Positions 14,927-23,798 of a stretch of DNA of 48,270 bases are shown one piece after another. The translations under genes were made by a program, and so were the position numbers. Within the stretch, counting starts at the first letter, position 1. Every line of letters starts with the position of its first letter. Location of the stretch: assembly GCA_019058165.1 (NCBI GenBank), contig JAHLVZ010000010.1, positions 1 through 48,270 on the forward strand. The letters are read 5' to 3'. The DNA is from Candidatus Heimdallarchaeota archaeon (GTDB taxonomy: Archaea; Asgardarchaeota; Heimdallarchaeia; JABLTI01). A model generated the notes under the pieces. It saw only the letters and a program-made list of their open reading frames with translations, ran no database searches and had not been told where the DNA came from.

Positions 14927-15742
14927 TCACTTGTTTTCAATAATTTGGTGCATAATACTCTCGAGATGAGCAATTTGTATTATGCCTACTAAATGTCGTC
15001 CAGCAACTAGAATAGTGGGTAAAGCAGTTATCCCATATGCTTCAGCAATATTAGGATCCTTTTCAGCGTCTATCGTTTCGACTTCTAAAGCGTATTTCTT
15101 GGCAACTTTCTCAATGTGATTTAATGCCACTTTAGACCAAGCATCACCTTTCTTAACAAAAAACAATATCTTTGTTGCTATTTCTTCTAGAAGTTTTGGG
15201 GAAATGTCTGGTGTTGGAATTAAACCACTAACAATTTCTGTGATGATTAAATTGAAAGCAGCATCTACATTCGTATCAGTTTTTGCACTTGTGAAAATTA
15301 AATTTGCTTTAGCAGCTGGTGTATCACCCAGCTTTTTAACATTATATGCTAATGGAAGATGATTTGATTTTGCTAAATCTAATTTAGTGCCAACAACAAT
15401 AACCGGGACATCTTTACCATTTGCTTCCTTTAAATCGTCATACCAACCAGGCAAATTATCAAAAGTTTCTTCTTTAGTTAAATCATATGCAAGGATAGCT
15501 CCTGAGGCTCCTTGTAAATATCTTAAACCTATTTTTCTTCTGCTTTGTTGACCAGCTATATCCCAAATCATTAGTTTAACTTTAGATTCTGGATACTCGA
15601 ATGTTCTAACATAGAAATTAAGACCGAGCGTAGTCATGTAGTCTTTCTTAAAAGAATCAAAAATGTATCTTTGAACCAAACTTGTCTTACCAACTCCTGG
15701 ATCTCCAAGTAAGACAATTTTTCTTTGAAACATTTTTGACAT
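14927..15742 (-). CDS. Rab-like GTPase fused to a thioredoxin-fold domain lacking CxxC
   Basis: Residues 1 to about 175 are a Rab/Ras-type GTPase: G1 GDPGVGKT (13-20), switch I TTLGLNF, G3 WDIAGQQ (60-66), G4 TKLD (119-122, asparagine replaced by threonine) and G5 TSAK (151-154). Residues about 190-268 read as a glutaredoxin/thioredoxin fold. A first strand KILFFVKKG is followed by a helix and by VETIDAEKDPNIAEAYGI. The cis-proline segment ALPTILVAGRHLVG and a last helix complete the fold. The place of the CxxC pair holds D-A-W-S, so the domain cannot be a dithiol redox enzyme and may be a protein-binding module. The ATG at 15742 or 15733 may be used. I know of no well-described protein with this architecture. 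Confidence 0.88.
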   Translation of the reverse strand: MSKMFQRKIVLLGDPGVGKTSLVQRYIFDSFKKDYMTTLGLNFYVRTFEYPESKVKLMIWDIAGQQSRRKIGLRYLQGASGAILAYDLTKEETFDNLPGWYDDLKEANGKDVPVIVVGTKLDLAKSNHLPLAYNVKKLGDTPAAKANLIFTSAKTDTNVDAAFNLIITEIVSGLIPTPDISPKLLEEIATKILFFVKKGDAWSKVALNHIEKVAKKYALEVETIDAEKDPNIAEAYGITALPTILVAGRHLVGIIQIAHLESIMHQIIENK

Positions 15743-15827
15743 TAGATACTAACCTCTGAAAGATTCATGTTTGATGTCCCTTTTGTAGGTTTTTATTTGT
15801 ACAACGAGTAAACTAAAAGAAAAACAT

Positions 15828-16748
15828 TTAGAGTTTTGTTATCACTTCGTTTCCATTCTTGGTAATAATAATAGTATGCTCTGCTTGAGCAACAGGAGTT
15901 TGGCTTTTACTTACAAGCATAGGATATCGATTTAATGTTTTGAACGAAATAAGTTCCTTTAATGCTTCAAAAAGTCTTGTCTGAGGGAATAAACCTTCTA
16001 ACCACCTTAAAGCAAATGGTAATTTATTATATTGTTCAATTTCTTTTAACAAAATCTTCCCATCCTCTGACTTTGCCTTCTTTCCTATCTGTGAAAAGAT
16101 GAAACTATAGGATTCATCATAGATTTTTTCAGTTCCTTCTGATGTTGTCACGAATGGTTCAATAGCTAAAACTTGACCTTGTTTTAATTTTGAGCCAAAT
16201 ATATCTAATGTTGGTTTATAATTTGGTATGCTTGTACCCGTATGAAGCTTCCATCTTTCGATAACATGCCCAGTAAGATCAGTTATTGGTACTAAATCTT
16301 CGTTTCTAATTGTATTCTCTATAACTTCACCAATGTCACTCGGTCGTACACCTGGTTTAACAAAATCAATGGCATTTTGAAGTGCAAGTTCAGCAGTTTT
16401 CTTTAATTTCTGATAAGTTTTTGTACCACCAACTAGGAAGGTCTTAGCATGATCAGAGATATAACCATCGATATGAACCCCTAAATCAATTTTAACAATA
16501 GCTCGTTCAGGAATTTTTAATTCATCATCAATGGGAGAAGTATAATGAGCTGCAATTTGATTGATAGAAATATTGACAGGAAAAGCGGGTTTGGCTCCCA
16601 AACGAATTATTTCCTTTTCTAACGCTTCGCAGATAATGATGAGTTTTCTACCTTTAGAAACCATTTTCTTAGCTTTTCGCATAACTTCTACAGCAATTTT
16701 CCCAGCTTCTCGATACTTCTCAAGCTCTTCATCTGTTAATTGTGACAA
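15828..16748 (-). CDS. map: Methionine aminopeptidase, type II
   Basis: This enzyme removes the initiator methionine from nascent proteins. The dinuclear metal ligands of the family are visible: the two aspartates in VKIDLGVHIDGYISDHAKTF, the histidine in DLTGHVIERW, and the two glutamates in AIEPFVTTSEGT and AEHTIII. HTGTSIPNY and the helical insert between the third and fourth ligands mark it as the archaeal/eukaryotic type II form. At 306 residues it has the usual archaeal length. The start is TTG 16748, preceded by AAGGTGA about nine bases upstream. Confidence 0.96.
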   Translation of the reverse strand: MSQLTDEELEKYREAGKIAVEVMRKAKKMVSKGRKLIIICEALEKEIIRLGAKPAFPVNISINQIAAHYTSPIDDELKIPERAIVKIDLGVHIDGYISDHAKTFLVGGTKTYQKLKKTAELALQNAIDFVKPGVRPSDIGEVIENTIRNEDLVPITDLTGHVIERWKLHTGTSIPNYKPTLDIFGSKLKQGQVLAIEPFVTTSEGTEKIYDESYSFIFSQIGKKAKSEDGKILLKEIEQYNKLPFALRWLEGLFPQTRLFEALKELISFKTLNRYPMLVSKSQTPVAQAEHTIIITKNGNEVITKL

Positions 16749-16833
16749 CTAATTATTCACCTTTTTAATCCATAGAATATTGAAAACTCAAGTTATTTAG
16801 TAGTTTTGATTATTTAGAATAACTCCAGGAGAT

Positions 16834-17676
16834 TCACTTCTGAAAAAGACCCTTAAACCAACTCCAAGCTATTCCTAAGAGTCTTTCAAGCTCATACTTT
16901 TCGGGAATGTACCATTCAATCCAAGCAGGATATGGGTATTGTTTGATAGCTTGCAAGAGGAATAAGGCAAACAACGCAAGGGAGAATATAATTAAGAGAT
17001 AATCCCACCACTTAAGTTTCAAAGAATACAAGTAGGTTCGCTTCTTTATGGCATTCCATCCCCGAGATTCAATTGCTTCCGCTAATTGCCAAGAACGCCT
17101 CATTGCTGATGCGAAAATAGGAACAAGCAAGGGAAGCATTTTCCGAGCTCTTTTGAAGATGTTTCCTCTATCTATTTGCAAGCCACGTGATTTCTGAGCT
17201 GCAAATATAATTTCTGTTTCTTTGGCTAAAGTTGGTATAAATCTGTAAGCTGTACTAACAGCCCATGCAAAGGAATATGGTAATCCAAATTTCCTCAGCA
17301 TCTGGGAAAGGTCATCAGGTGAAACAGTTTGGAAATATAACCCAAAAATTGCAGTTAGTACAATTAACCTCAGAACAATGGTAATGGCAAAAGATGTTGG
17401 ATGCTCAGTATTTATTACTAAAGCATCAACTATTATGATAATTATCAAAAGTGGAAGAAGAATAAGAATAGTTTTCAACCATTTCCTCATAAAATTACCC
17501 AAGAACACTAAAGGAGTTATAATACCAAGTAAAAGAAGTAAAGGAACCATTTCTTTGAATAAAATAGTAATACAGGTTACAACGATAATGAAAAGCATCT
17601 TTCCTCGAGGATCAAGATGATGTAGAAGGGATTTCTGTAAATCATAATTGAAATATTCTAGTATTTTCATACTCAT
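16834..17676 (-). CDS. ecfT: ECF transporter transmembrane component EcfT, housekeeping copy
   Basis: This is the membrane coupling component of an ECF importer. It has about five or six hydrophobic segments (MLFIIVVTCITILF, VPLLLLLGIITPLVFLG, TILILLPLLIIIIIVDALV, IVLRLIVLTAIFGLYF and a pair near the C-terminus). The two coupling signatures are QKSRG and IESRGW. The gene directly follows the two ATPases, in the order ATPase-ATPase-T. ATG 17676 has a GAGGGT ribosome site; the GTG at 17691 overlaps the upstream stop as GTGA and is an alternative. No S component gene adjoins this module, as is usual for group II ECF modules shared by several S proteins. Confidence 0.92.
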   Translation of the reverse strand: MSMKILEYFNYDLQKSLLHHLDPRGKMLFIIVVTCITILFKEMVPLLLLLGIITPLVFLGNFMRKWLKTILILLPLLIIIIIVDALVINTEHPTSFAITIVLRLIVLTAIFGLYFQTVSPDDLSQMLRKFGLPYSFAWAVSTAYRFIPTLAKETEIIFAAQKSRGLQIDRGNIFKRARKMLPLLVPIFASAMRRSWQLAEAIESRGWNAIKKRTYLYSLKLKWWDYLLIIFSLALFALFLLQAIKQYPYPAWIEWYIPEKYELERLLGIAWSWFKGLFQK

Positions 17677-17687
17677 CGTTTTTACCC

Positions 17688-18518
17688 TCACTTTTCTCCT
17701 TTTTGCAGAATTTGCTGCAGATTTTCAACAAGCTCATCAGAATTGTAACTTAGTGGGAAATCGTCGAAACGCTTTCTTAGATTAATAGCTAGATTCAACA
17801 AAACAGGTTGTGCTAAATCAGATTTCTCTAAGAGAATTTCATCACTTAGTATATCAAAAGTACTCTCATCCTTAAGGATCTCACCTTGAGATACAACAAT
17901 AATTCTCTGTGCAAAATCTAATATGAAATTGAGATCATGAGACACAACAATAACAGTAATTCCTTTTTCTGAAAGGCTTTTAAGAAAATTTCCCAATCTC
18001 TTTTTCTGACGATAATCCTGACCAAAGGTAGGCTCATCTAGAACTAGTATACTTTGATTCATTGTTAAAACTGAAGCAATGGAGACAAGTCTTCTTTCTC
18101 CTCCAGATAATTCAAGGGGATTTCTCTCGAGTAAATGGGTTATTCCAAAATGCTCTGCAATTTCTTGTATTTTCTCTTCGATTTCGTTGGAATCTGAACC
18201 TAGATTCTTAGGTCCAAATTCAAGTTCTTTCATTACTGTTTCAGCAAACAATTGGTGATTAGGATTTTGAAAAGCAAGGCCAACTGTCATTGCCATTTCA
18301 GAAAGTGGTTTTTTAACAATGTTTTCATCTTCAATTTTGACTTGACCAATTGTCGGTCGTAATAGACCATTTATGTGTTTTAGAAGGGTTGTTTTTCCAG
18401 CTCCGTTTTTACCAACAATAGCAACAAACTCACCCTTTTCAATTTTGAAAGTGAGATTGTTTAGAACAGTGATTCCTTTCTTGTCATAACTAAATGAAAC
18501 ATCAATAAACTCAATCAC
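17688..18518 (-). CDS. ecfA: ECF transporter ATPase (EcfA/CbiO family), first of pair by position
   Basis: This is one of the two ATPases that power ECF vitamin importers. Visible are Walker A GKNGAGKTT (near residue 36), the Q-loop FQNPNHQLFAETV, the signature LSGGERR, Walker B ILVLDEPTFGQD and the H-loop histidine in VVSHDLNFILD. FQNPNHQLF is typical of CbiO/EcfA ATPases. The ATG overlaps the stop of the upstream ATPase gene (ATGA, bases 18515-18518), implying translational coupling. The product should dimerise with its neighbour and bind EcfT. Confidence 0.94.
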   Translation of the reverse strand: MIEFIDVSFSYDKKGITVLNNLTFKIEKGEFVAIVGKNGAGKTTLLKHINGLLRPTIGQVKIEDENIVKKPLSEMAMTVGLAFQNPNHQLFAETVMKELEFGPKNLGSDSNEIEEKIQEIAEHFGITHLLERNPLELSGGERRLVSIASVLTMNQSILVLDEPTFGQDYRQKKRLGNFLKSLSEKGITVIVVSHDLNFILDFAQRIIVVSQGEILKDESTFDILSDEILLEKSDLAQPVLLNLAINLRKRFDDFPLSYNSDELVENLQQILQKGEK

Positions 18519-19402
18519 TTTCTCTTACCCTCCTTACTAAATATAGACATGAAATCGTTGGTAGTAAATGGGATCGAATCTCTTTTCGAGATAAAGGAAT
18601 AATACTTTGATAAAGTTGAGAAGTTTTTAGTTTCCTCTTGAAGTTTCAAATAGATAGCTGGAATTTTTGGTAAAAGCTCTTTAGGATAATTTTGATTTTC
18701 TAATACATCTTGAGGATTGCCGAAAGCTTTCAAACGTCCGTTTTCGATGTATGCCATTTTATTTGCAAAATGAATGCATCTATCCAATCGATGCTCTGAA
18801 ATGATGATTGTTTTATTATATTCTTGATTAAGCTCGTATAATTTAGATAATAATTCATTCGCGCTTTTGGGTGAGAGATGAGCGGTAACTTCATCTAATA
18901 CTAGAATAGGTGGATCAAGTGCTAATGCAGCAGCAATAGCTGCTAGTTGTTGTTCTCCTCCCGAAATAGCAAATGGGGATTTAAACCTAATTTTTTCGAT
19001 ATCTAATAAAGCGATTAGCTCATCAATACGGGCTATCATTTCATCTCGAGGAACACCAAAATTCTCTAAGGGAAAAGCAATTTCTCTTTCAATAGTGAGA
19101 TTTGATAATTGATTTTCAGGATTCTGAAATACAAAACCCACTTTTTTGGCTAATAGAGCAGTGTCTTTTTCAGTTATTGTTTCATCATAAATACTAACAT
19201 CTCCACCAAATGAACCAGCATAGAAATTCGGGACGAGACCATTTATAGTTTTCAATAGAGTAGATTTTCCTGATCCGCTATAACCCACTAATAAAAGAAA
19301 ATCACCTTCATTAATATCAAGTGAAACATTAGTTAAAGCATGAAATGAACTACTGCGATACTTGTATGTTACACGATTGATTTGTACCACTTTCTTAGGC
19401 AA
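18515..19402 (-). CDS. ecfA: ECF transporter ATPase (EcfA/CbiO family), second, with altered D-loop
   Basis: The partner ATPase has Walker A GYSGSGKST, Q-loop FQNPENQLSNLTIE, signature ISGGEQQ, Walker B ILVLDEVT and H-loop ISEHRLDRC. The region after Walker B reads DEVTAHLSPKS where family members normally read DEPTxxLDP: the proline is valine and the D-loop aspartate is serine. The catalytic glutamate is kept. The start is TTG 19402, with a GGAGG site eight bases upstream. It opens the A-A-T module and lies 13 bases after the DHH phosphoesterase gene, so it is likely in one long transcript from pfdB to ecfT. Confidence 0.93.
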   Translation of the reverse strand: MPKKVVQINRVTYKYRSSSFHALTNVSLDINEGDFLLLVGYSGSGKSTLLKTINGLVPNFYAGSFGGDVSIYDETITEKDTALLAKKVGFVFQNPENQLSNLTIEREIAFPLENFGVPRDEMIARIDELIALLDIEKIRFKSPFAISGGEQQLAAIAAALALDPPILVLDEVTAHLSPKSANELLSKLYELNQEYNKTIIISEHRLDRCIHFANKMAYIENGRLKAFGNPQDVLENQNYPKELLPKIPAIYLKLQEETKNFSTLSKYYSFISKRDSIPFTTNDFMSIFSKEGKRK

Positions 19403-19415
19403 AAATAATCCTCCA

Positions 19416-20429
19416 TCAAGTTTCGCTTCTATTTTTCTGTAAAAGGTTCTTCAAAAGTCCCAGTGCTGATTTTTTTAGTATCTCTTCATTAACTATCATA
19501 GGAATATTCAATGCTGCGGCTGTTGAATGACCACCTCCATCACCATTGAATTCAACACTTAATACCTTCATGATATCTTTACCAAAATGAATGTCAGTTT
19601 TACGATAAAATGTGTGAGTAGCTCTAACGTTTAGTCGTGTTTCTTTAGCTCTTGTAGAATAAATTAATGCAACATCGGCCCCCACATCCAAAATTGCCCG
19701 TGCGGAAGAACCTTCATGGGATCCCACTCTACTCCAAACAAGAATCCAATCCTGCATTTTTACATATTGGATTCTCGAAGCGCATTTAATTCTCGCAATC
19801 CGTTCTGAATCCTCAAGACGCCTCTGAATTAGCCTTACAGCGACATCATAGTTAACTCCCAGCTGAAACATCTTATTCACAAGGTCGAGAGTTATTTGAT
19901 TTAGAGAAAAAAATCTCCGACTATCATAAAGAATACCTGAAAGCAGAATATTAAGGAGGTTTTCCGGAGGTTTTAATGAGAGTTCAAGAATTAGTTCCAA
20001 AACCATCTCAGCAGTTGAAGTCCTATTTTCATCAATATAAGAAATAGAGGTATTTGACTCTGCAAAATCAGTGCGAGAATGATGATCGATAAGAATAATG
20101 TTTTTTTTATCATGAGATTGTACTAATTCTAGAAATTTCCCTAATTGACTGGGGACATTAACATCAACAATTATTATGAGATCATATTTGTCCTTTGTCT
20201 TAACTTTATATTGTTTATCAAAATATTCCATCACTTTAGATGTGTGCTTACTAATACCATCTACTAAAACATCAACATTTACGGATGAATGTAATTCTTT
20301 AGCAATAAATTCCATCCCAAAAGCAGAGGCAATTGAATCAGGATCAACACTTGAATGTCCAACAATAGCTATGTTATCAAAATCCCCTTTTTTCATTTTT
20401 TTCAGGAATTTTCTTTTTATGCTCAACAA
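19416..20429 (-). CDS. DHH/DHHA1-family phosphoesterase
   Basis: This is a manganese-type phosphoesterase related to NrnA and other nanoRNases/cyclic-dinucleotide phosphodiesterases. Motifs seen are GHSSVDPDSIAS (residues 24-35), the IIVDVNVP aspartate, the DHH motif ILIDHHSRTD, and the C-terminal DHHA1 signature GDGGGHSTAAAL. Its 337-residue length fits. The start TTG 20429 has a GGAG site nine bases upstream and overlaps the DUF3194-like gene by 7 bases. The order prefoldin beta - DUF3194 - DHH matches an arrangement I recall from other archaea, where the substrate has not been settled; degradation of short RNA is one possibility. Confidence 0.9.
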   Translation of the reverse strand: MLSIKRKFLKKMKKGDFDNIAIVGHSSVDPDSIASAFGMEFIAKELHSSVNVDVLVDGISKHTSKVMEYFDKQYKVKTKDKYDLIIIVDVNVPSQLGKFLELVQSHDKKNIILIDHHSRTDFAESNTSISYIDENRTSTAEMVLELILELSLKPPENLLNILLSGILYDSRRFFSLNQITLDLVNKMFQLGVNYDVAVRLIQRRLEDSERIARIKCASRIQYVKMQDWILVWSRVGSHEGSSARAILDVGADVALIYSTRAKETRLNVRATHTFYRKTDIHFGKDIMKVLSVEFNGDGGGHSTAAALNIPMIVNEEILKKSALGLLKNLLQKNRSET

Positions 20430-20749
20430 GAAAAATTCTCCTTTAGTATTTTTTCCAGTTCAATAAACGTTTTATCCATTGTTTCTTGAATAATTTTTTC
20501 CTCATCTAGACCAAATCTAGCAGGTAAATCTAAATTAATATCAACATCTATCTTGAGATCTTCATTTGAATTATCTATATCAATAGCAATATCACATTGG
20601 TTTACATTGTATTGGGGAATCTTCTCACCAAGGAATTTTCGAACTAATTGTAGAACTTCATCAGACAATTGTTCTATATCTGCCTCAGTGAGCTCTCTTA
20701 AACCAACAAAAGTTGTTTGGGGACTTTTTTCGTCACTCAAAAGAATCAC
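20423..20749 (-). CDS. DUF3194-like small archaeal protein
   Basis: This 108-residue protein has an N-terminal helix LTEADIEQLSDEVLQLVRKF, a strand pair CDIAIDIDN and LKIDVDINLDLP, and a C-terminal helix. The composition and position between prefoldin beta and a DHH phosphoesterase fit the archaeal DUF3194 family; this is from memory of gene order and sequence style, not a search. No catalytic residues are evident. The start is GTG 20749 or TTG 20740, the latter with GGTGA close by. It overlaps the next gene by 7 bases. Confidence 0.75.
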   Translation of the reverse strand: MILLSDEKSPQTTFVGLRELTEADIEQLSDEVLQLVRKFLGEKIPQYNVNQCDIAIDIDNSNEDLKIDVDINLDLPARFGLDEEKIIQETMDKTFIELEKILKENFSC

Positions 20750-20768
20750 CCAAAAAATCTAAAAAAAA

Positions 20769-21122
20769 CTATTTTTCACCAGATTCTAAAGCAGCCTTAA
20801 TATCTTTTTCAAGGTCTTCAAATTGCTTCTTAATCTTCTCGTAGCTTTTCTCTGCAAGCTTTACTCGAGTATCATAAAGATCCTTTTGTTCACCAAGCTT
20901 TACTTTAGTTTCTTTAATTGTACTTTTAACAAGAAGTCTACCAATACTACGATAACATTCTTCAGTATCTGGTAATTCTTCAATTTCTTTTAGAGCTTTA
21001 TCAATGTCAATTTGTTCAAGTTTTACAGCTTGTATTTGTTGTTGAAGGGAACCCATTTGCTGTTGCAAAGATTGGTATCTTTTTATTTTATCTTCTAATT
21101 GGGGACTAATGCCTTTTGACAT
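20769..21122 (-). CDS. pfdB: Prefoldin subunit beta
   Basis: Prefoldin is a hexameric jellyfish-shaped chaperone that holds unfolded proteins for the thermosome. The protein has the beta-subunit layout: an N-terminal helix (LEDKIKRYQSLQQQMGSLQ), a central segment with the linker hairpins (LPDTEECYRSIGRLLVKST), and a C-terminal helix. ATG 21122 has a strong GGAGG site eight bases upstream, so a longer in-frame reading upstream is not used. It is the first gene of a unit running through DUF3194-like, DHH and ECF genes. Confidence 0.94.
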   Translation of the reverse strand: MSKGISPQLEDKIKRYQSLQQQMGSLQQQIQAVKLEQIDIDKALKEIEELPDTEECYRSIGRLLVKSTIKETKVKLGEQKDLYDTRVKLAEKSYEKIKKQFEDLEKDIKAALESGEK

Positions 21123-21324
21123 AATTTTTCCTCCGGAATCGCAATAATCCAACAGCTTCGTGAGGGTTTAAAGAAACTTTCGGTTAAATCCATAAAGTGT
21201 GAGTTTCTTATTTGCGGGAAAGCAAAAAATAATTTTAGTTAATTTTATGACAATCTAAAATCTTTTAACCTCCTTCACTTAAATTAAAGAAAAATATAAC
21301 AAACTCTAGATGGAACCTGAATAA

Positions 21325-22548
21325 ATGACATTATACGTTGCATTTGTACTACATATTTATCAACCGCCAACTCAAACACCTGCGATTTTGAAGAAAATAA
21401 TCAAAGAATCTTACTTGCCACTATTTGAGGTAATAGTAAAGAATCCTGAAACAAGAATTACTTTCAACATAAATGGTTCGCTAATAGAATTACTAGATTT
21501 ATATGAAGAAAATAGATTACTTGACATAATAAAATCGCTAGTAATAAAAGATCAGATAGACTTGATTGGGTCCAGTTGTTATCATGCCATTTTACCATTG
21601 ATACCGCAAGAGGAAATAACCAGACAGATAAAACTCAACGAGGAAATATACAACAAAGTTTTAGGAGAAAATGTCTTCAAACCAAAAGGTTTCTGGTTAC
21701 CGGAAATGGCTTATGAATACGGAGTAATAGAACCATTAATAGCTGAAAATTTCGAATGGACGGTTATCTCGAGTGTTGCAACTCCAGAGGTTGAACTCCC
21801 AGATGACTTTATACCATTTGTAAAGTCAAATTTCAAGATTTATTTTAGAAATGATTTGCTATCAAATTTGGTTTCATTTAAGGATCCTACAGTAGAAGAA
21901 TTTTATCAAGAATTAAAGGGAACAAAAAACCCTGAAAATGATGATTATTATGTTATACTAGCTATGGATGGAGAAACTTATGGACACCATATCAAGGGAT
22001 TGATTGAGAAGTTTTTCGAACCATTAATTGCGAAGATAAATCAAGATTCAGATGTTAAGCTTGTGAAGATCGCTGAGATACCTCAATACTTCTCCCAAGA
22101 AAAGAAAGTAAATCCTGTGCCAAGTACTTGGTCTACAACTGCAGAAGATTTACAACAAGGAGTGCCATTTCCTCTGTGGTCTGACCCGAATAACCGTATA
22201 CACAATTTACAATTGACAGTTATGAATCATACACTTTTTCTAGTTGGGAAAGCTCAAAGATATTTCACTAATGATCATAAACAACCAAAGGAAATTATTA
22301 CAAGATACGAAAATGCCCGGACATGGTTAGACAAAGGATTGCATAGCTGTCAACTATGGTGGGCTTCAGGTAGACCTTGGTATTCTTCAGAAATGATCCT
22401 TAAAGGGTTAAATCAATTGATTCTTGCTTCATCTGAAGCTCTAAAAGTTGTTTTGAAAAACTGTACAGAAAATAATGAAATTAAAACAGTAAAAAGAGTC
22501 TTTAATGAGATTTTTGAAGCCCAAAAAGAAATTTACCTTTCTGTCTAA
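21325..22548 (+). CDS. Glycoside hydrolase family 57 (alpha-glucan-active)
   Basis: GH57 enzymes cleave or rearrange alpha-glucans. Diagnostic motifs are HIYQPP (residues 10-15), GSSCYHAILPLIP (82-94), GFWLPEMAY with the expected nucleophile E127, and AMDGETYGHH with the expected acid/base D215. A helical C-terminal domain contains QLWWASGRPWYS. At 407 residues it is like the short alpha-amylase or branching-type members. It ends seven bases before the stop of the convergent GT4 gene, so the two form a glycogen-like metabolism locus. Whether it is an amylase, branching enzyme or 4-alpha-glucanotransferase cannot be told from the motifs. Confidence 0.92.
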   Translation: MTLYVAFVLHIYQPPTQTPAILKKIIKESYLPLFEVIVKNPETRITFNINGSLIELLDLYEENRLLDIIKSLVIKDQIDLIGSSCYHAILPLIPQEEITRQIKLNEEIYNKVLGENVFKPKGFWLPEMAYEYGVIEPLIAENFEWTVISSVATPEVELPDDFIPFVKSNFKIYFRNDLLSNLVSFKDPTVEEFYQELKGTKNPENDDYYVILAMDGETYGHHIKGLIEKFFEPLIAKINQDSDVKLVKIAEIPQYFSQEKKVNPVPSTWSTTAEDLQQGVPFPLWSDPNNRIHNLQLTVMNHTLFLVGKAQRYFTNDHKQPKEIITRYENARTWLDKGLHSCQLWWASGRPWYSSEMILKGLNQLILASSEALKVVLKNCTENNEIKTVKRVFNEIFEAQKEIYLSV

Positions 22549-22555
22549 ACAAGAA

Positions 22556-23794
22556 TTACTTCTTCACTTTATATTTGACCAAATCTTCTTTAGTTTTCCA
22601 GGAATGATCTTTCCATTCATCAAAGACATTTTGATAAACTTTGATTGTATGATCAGCAATTATAAACCAGTCATATACATGTTTTAGCTTGTCAATTGCA
22701 TTGGAAACTATTCGAATTCTTAATGTTTCATTTGTAAGTAATTCAATAATAGAATCAGCCAAGGCTTGAGAATTATCAGCTGGAACTTTCATACCAGTCC
22801 ATTGATGATCCACTATCTCAGATAATCCTCCTACATCAGAAACGATTATAGGGGTTTTAGTAGCCATCCCTTCAAGAGCAACAATCCCAAATGGTTCATA
22901 AGTTGATGGAACAACTAAAATATCTGAGACATTGAAATAAGCCAAGAAATCCTCTTCAGGCAAGTATCCTGTGAAAAGAACCTTTTCTTCGATTTTCAAC
23001 TCCTTAGCGATACGTTGTAGTTCATTTCTATGCCAACCTTCTCCAGCAACAACAAATTTTGTATTAGGCATTTTCTCAAGAACAGGTTTAACCGCACCGA
23101 GTAAAATATTAACGCCCTTCTCAGGAACTAATCTACCAATATAGGCAACAATTTGCTCTTCAATTGAAGCATACTTCTTGTGATGCTTTACTGCTTCTCC
23201 TTTTGAGAGCTCGATAGAGAAGTCATCATATCTAACACCATTTGGTATGATGGTCATTTTATCATTCGGAAATCTAAAGGAGAAGTGACATAATGACTGC
23301 ATGTATTGACTACAAACTATGTTGTGCCATGCTTCTTGAATGAGGAAGTTCTCGATCTGATCAATCATGTGTTGACCATCATTGAAAAGACCATTTCTTC
23401 GACCTCGTTCTAGAGAATGAATGGTAGCAATCATAGGTTTTCTGAATAAATGCTTCAAACCAATTGCTGCAGAAGCGACTAACCAATCGTGAGCATGTAT
23501 AATATCGATATCATGTTCTTTGATAACCTCTATAGCTTTCTTTTCCATTAAGACATTCATATTCAAATCCCATTGAAGAAATTCTGGGGCAGGAATTTCA
23601 TAAGCATCAAAACGATGGACATGAACCCCATCGACCAATTCATAATCAGGAGCTCCAGGAAAACTACAAGTAACAACATGAATAGTAAAGCCTTTTTTAA
23701 CAAGCATTTTCGATAAATCATAAACATGCGCTGCAAGTCCACCTACCTTAAAGGGAGGAAATTCCCAACTTAGCATGAGCACATTTAGAGACAT
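22556..23794 (-). CDS. GT4-family glycosyltransferase, glycogen/starch-synthase-like
   Basis: This is a GT-B fold glycosyltransferase. The N-terminal acceptor domain opens MLSWEFPPFKVGGLAAHV, as in archaeal glycogen-synthase-like enzymes, and includes IIHAHDWL. The C-terminal donor domain has VAYIGRLVPEKGVN, KFVVAGEG, VLFTGYLPEE and the EX7E motif EPFGIVALEG, followed by TPIIVSDVGGLSEIV. At 412 residues it is complete. Neighbouring GH57 suggests alpha-glucan synthesis. It is immediately preceded, four bases away, by a gene for a lone GT-B N-terminal half, which may work with it. Confidence 0.9.
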   Translation of the reverse strand: MSLNVLMLSWEFPPFKVGGLAAHVYDLSKMLVKKGFTIHVVTCSFPGAPDYELVDGVHVHRFDAYEIPAPEFLQWDLNMNVLMEKKAIEVIKEHDIDIIHAHDWLVASAAIGLKHLFRKPMIATIHSLERGRRNGLFNDGQHMIDQIENFLIQEAWHNIVCSQYMQSLCHFSFRFPNDKMTIIPNGVRYDDFSIELSKGEAVKHHKKYASIEEQIVAYIGRLVPEKGVNILLGAVKPVLEKMPNTKFVVAGEGWHRNELQRIAKELKIEEKVLFTGYLPEEDFLAYFNVSDILVVPSTYEPFGIVALEGMATKTPIIVSDVGGLSEIVDHQWTGMKVPADNSQALADSIIELLTNETLRIRIVSNAIDKLKHVYDWFIIADHTIKVYQNVFDEWKDHSWKTKEDLVKYKVKK

Positions 23795-23798
23795 TTTA

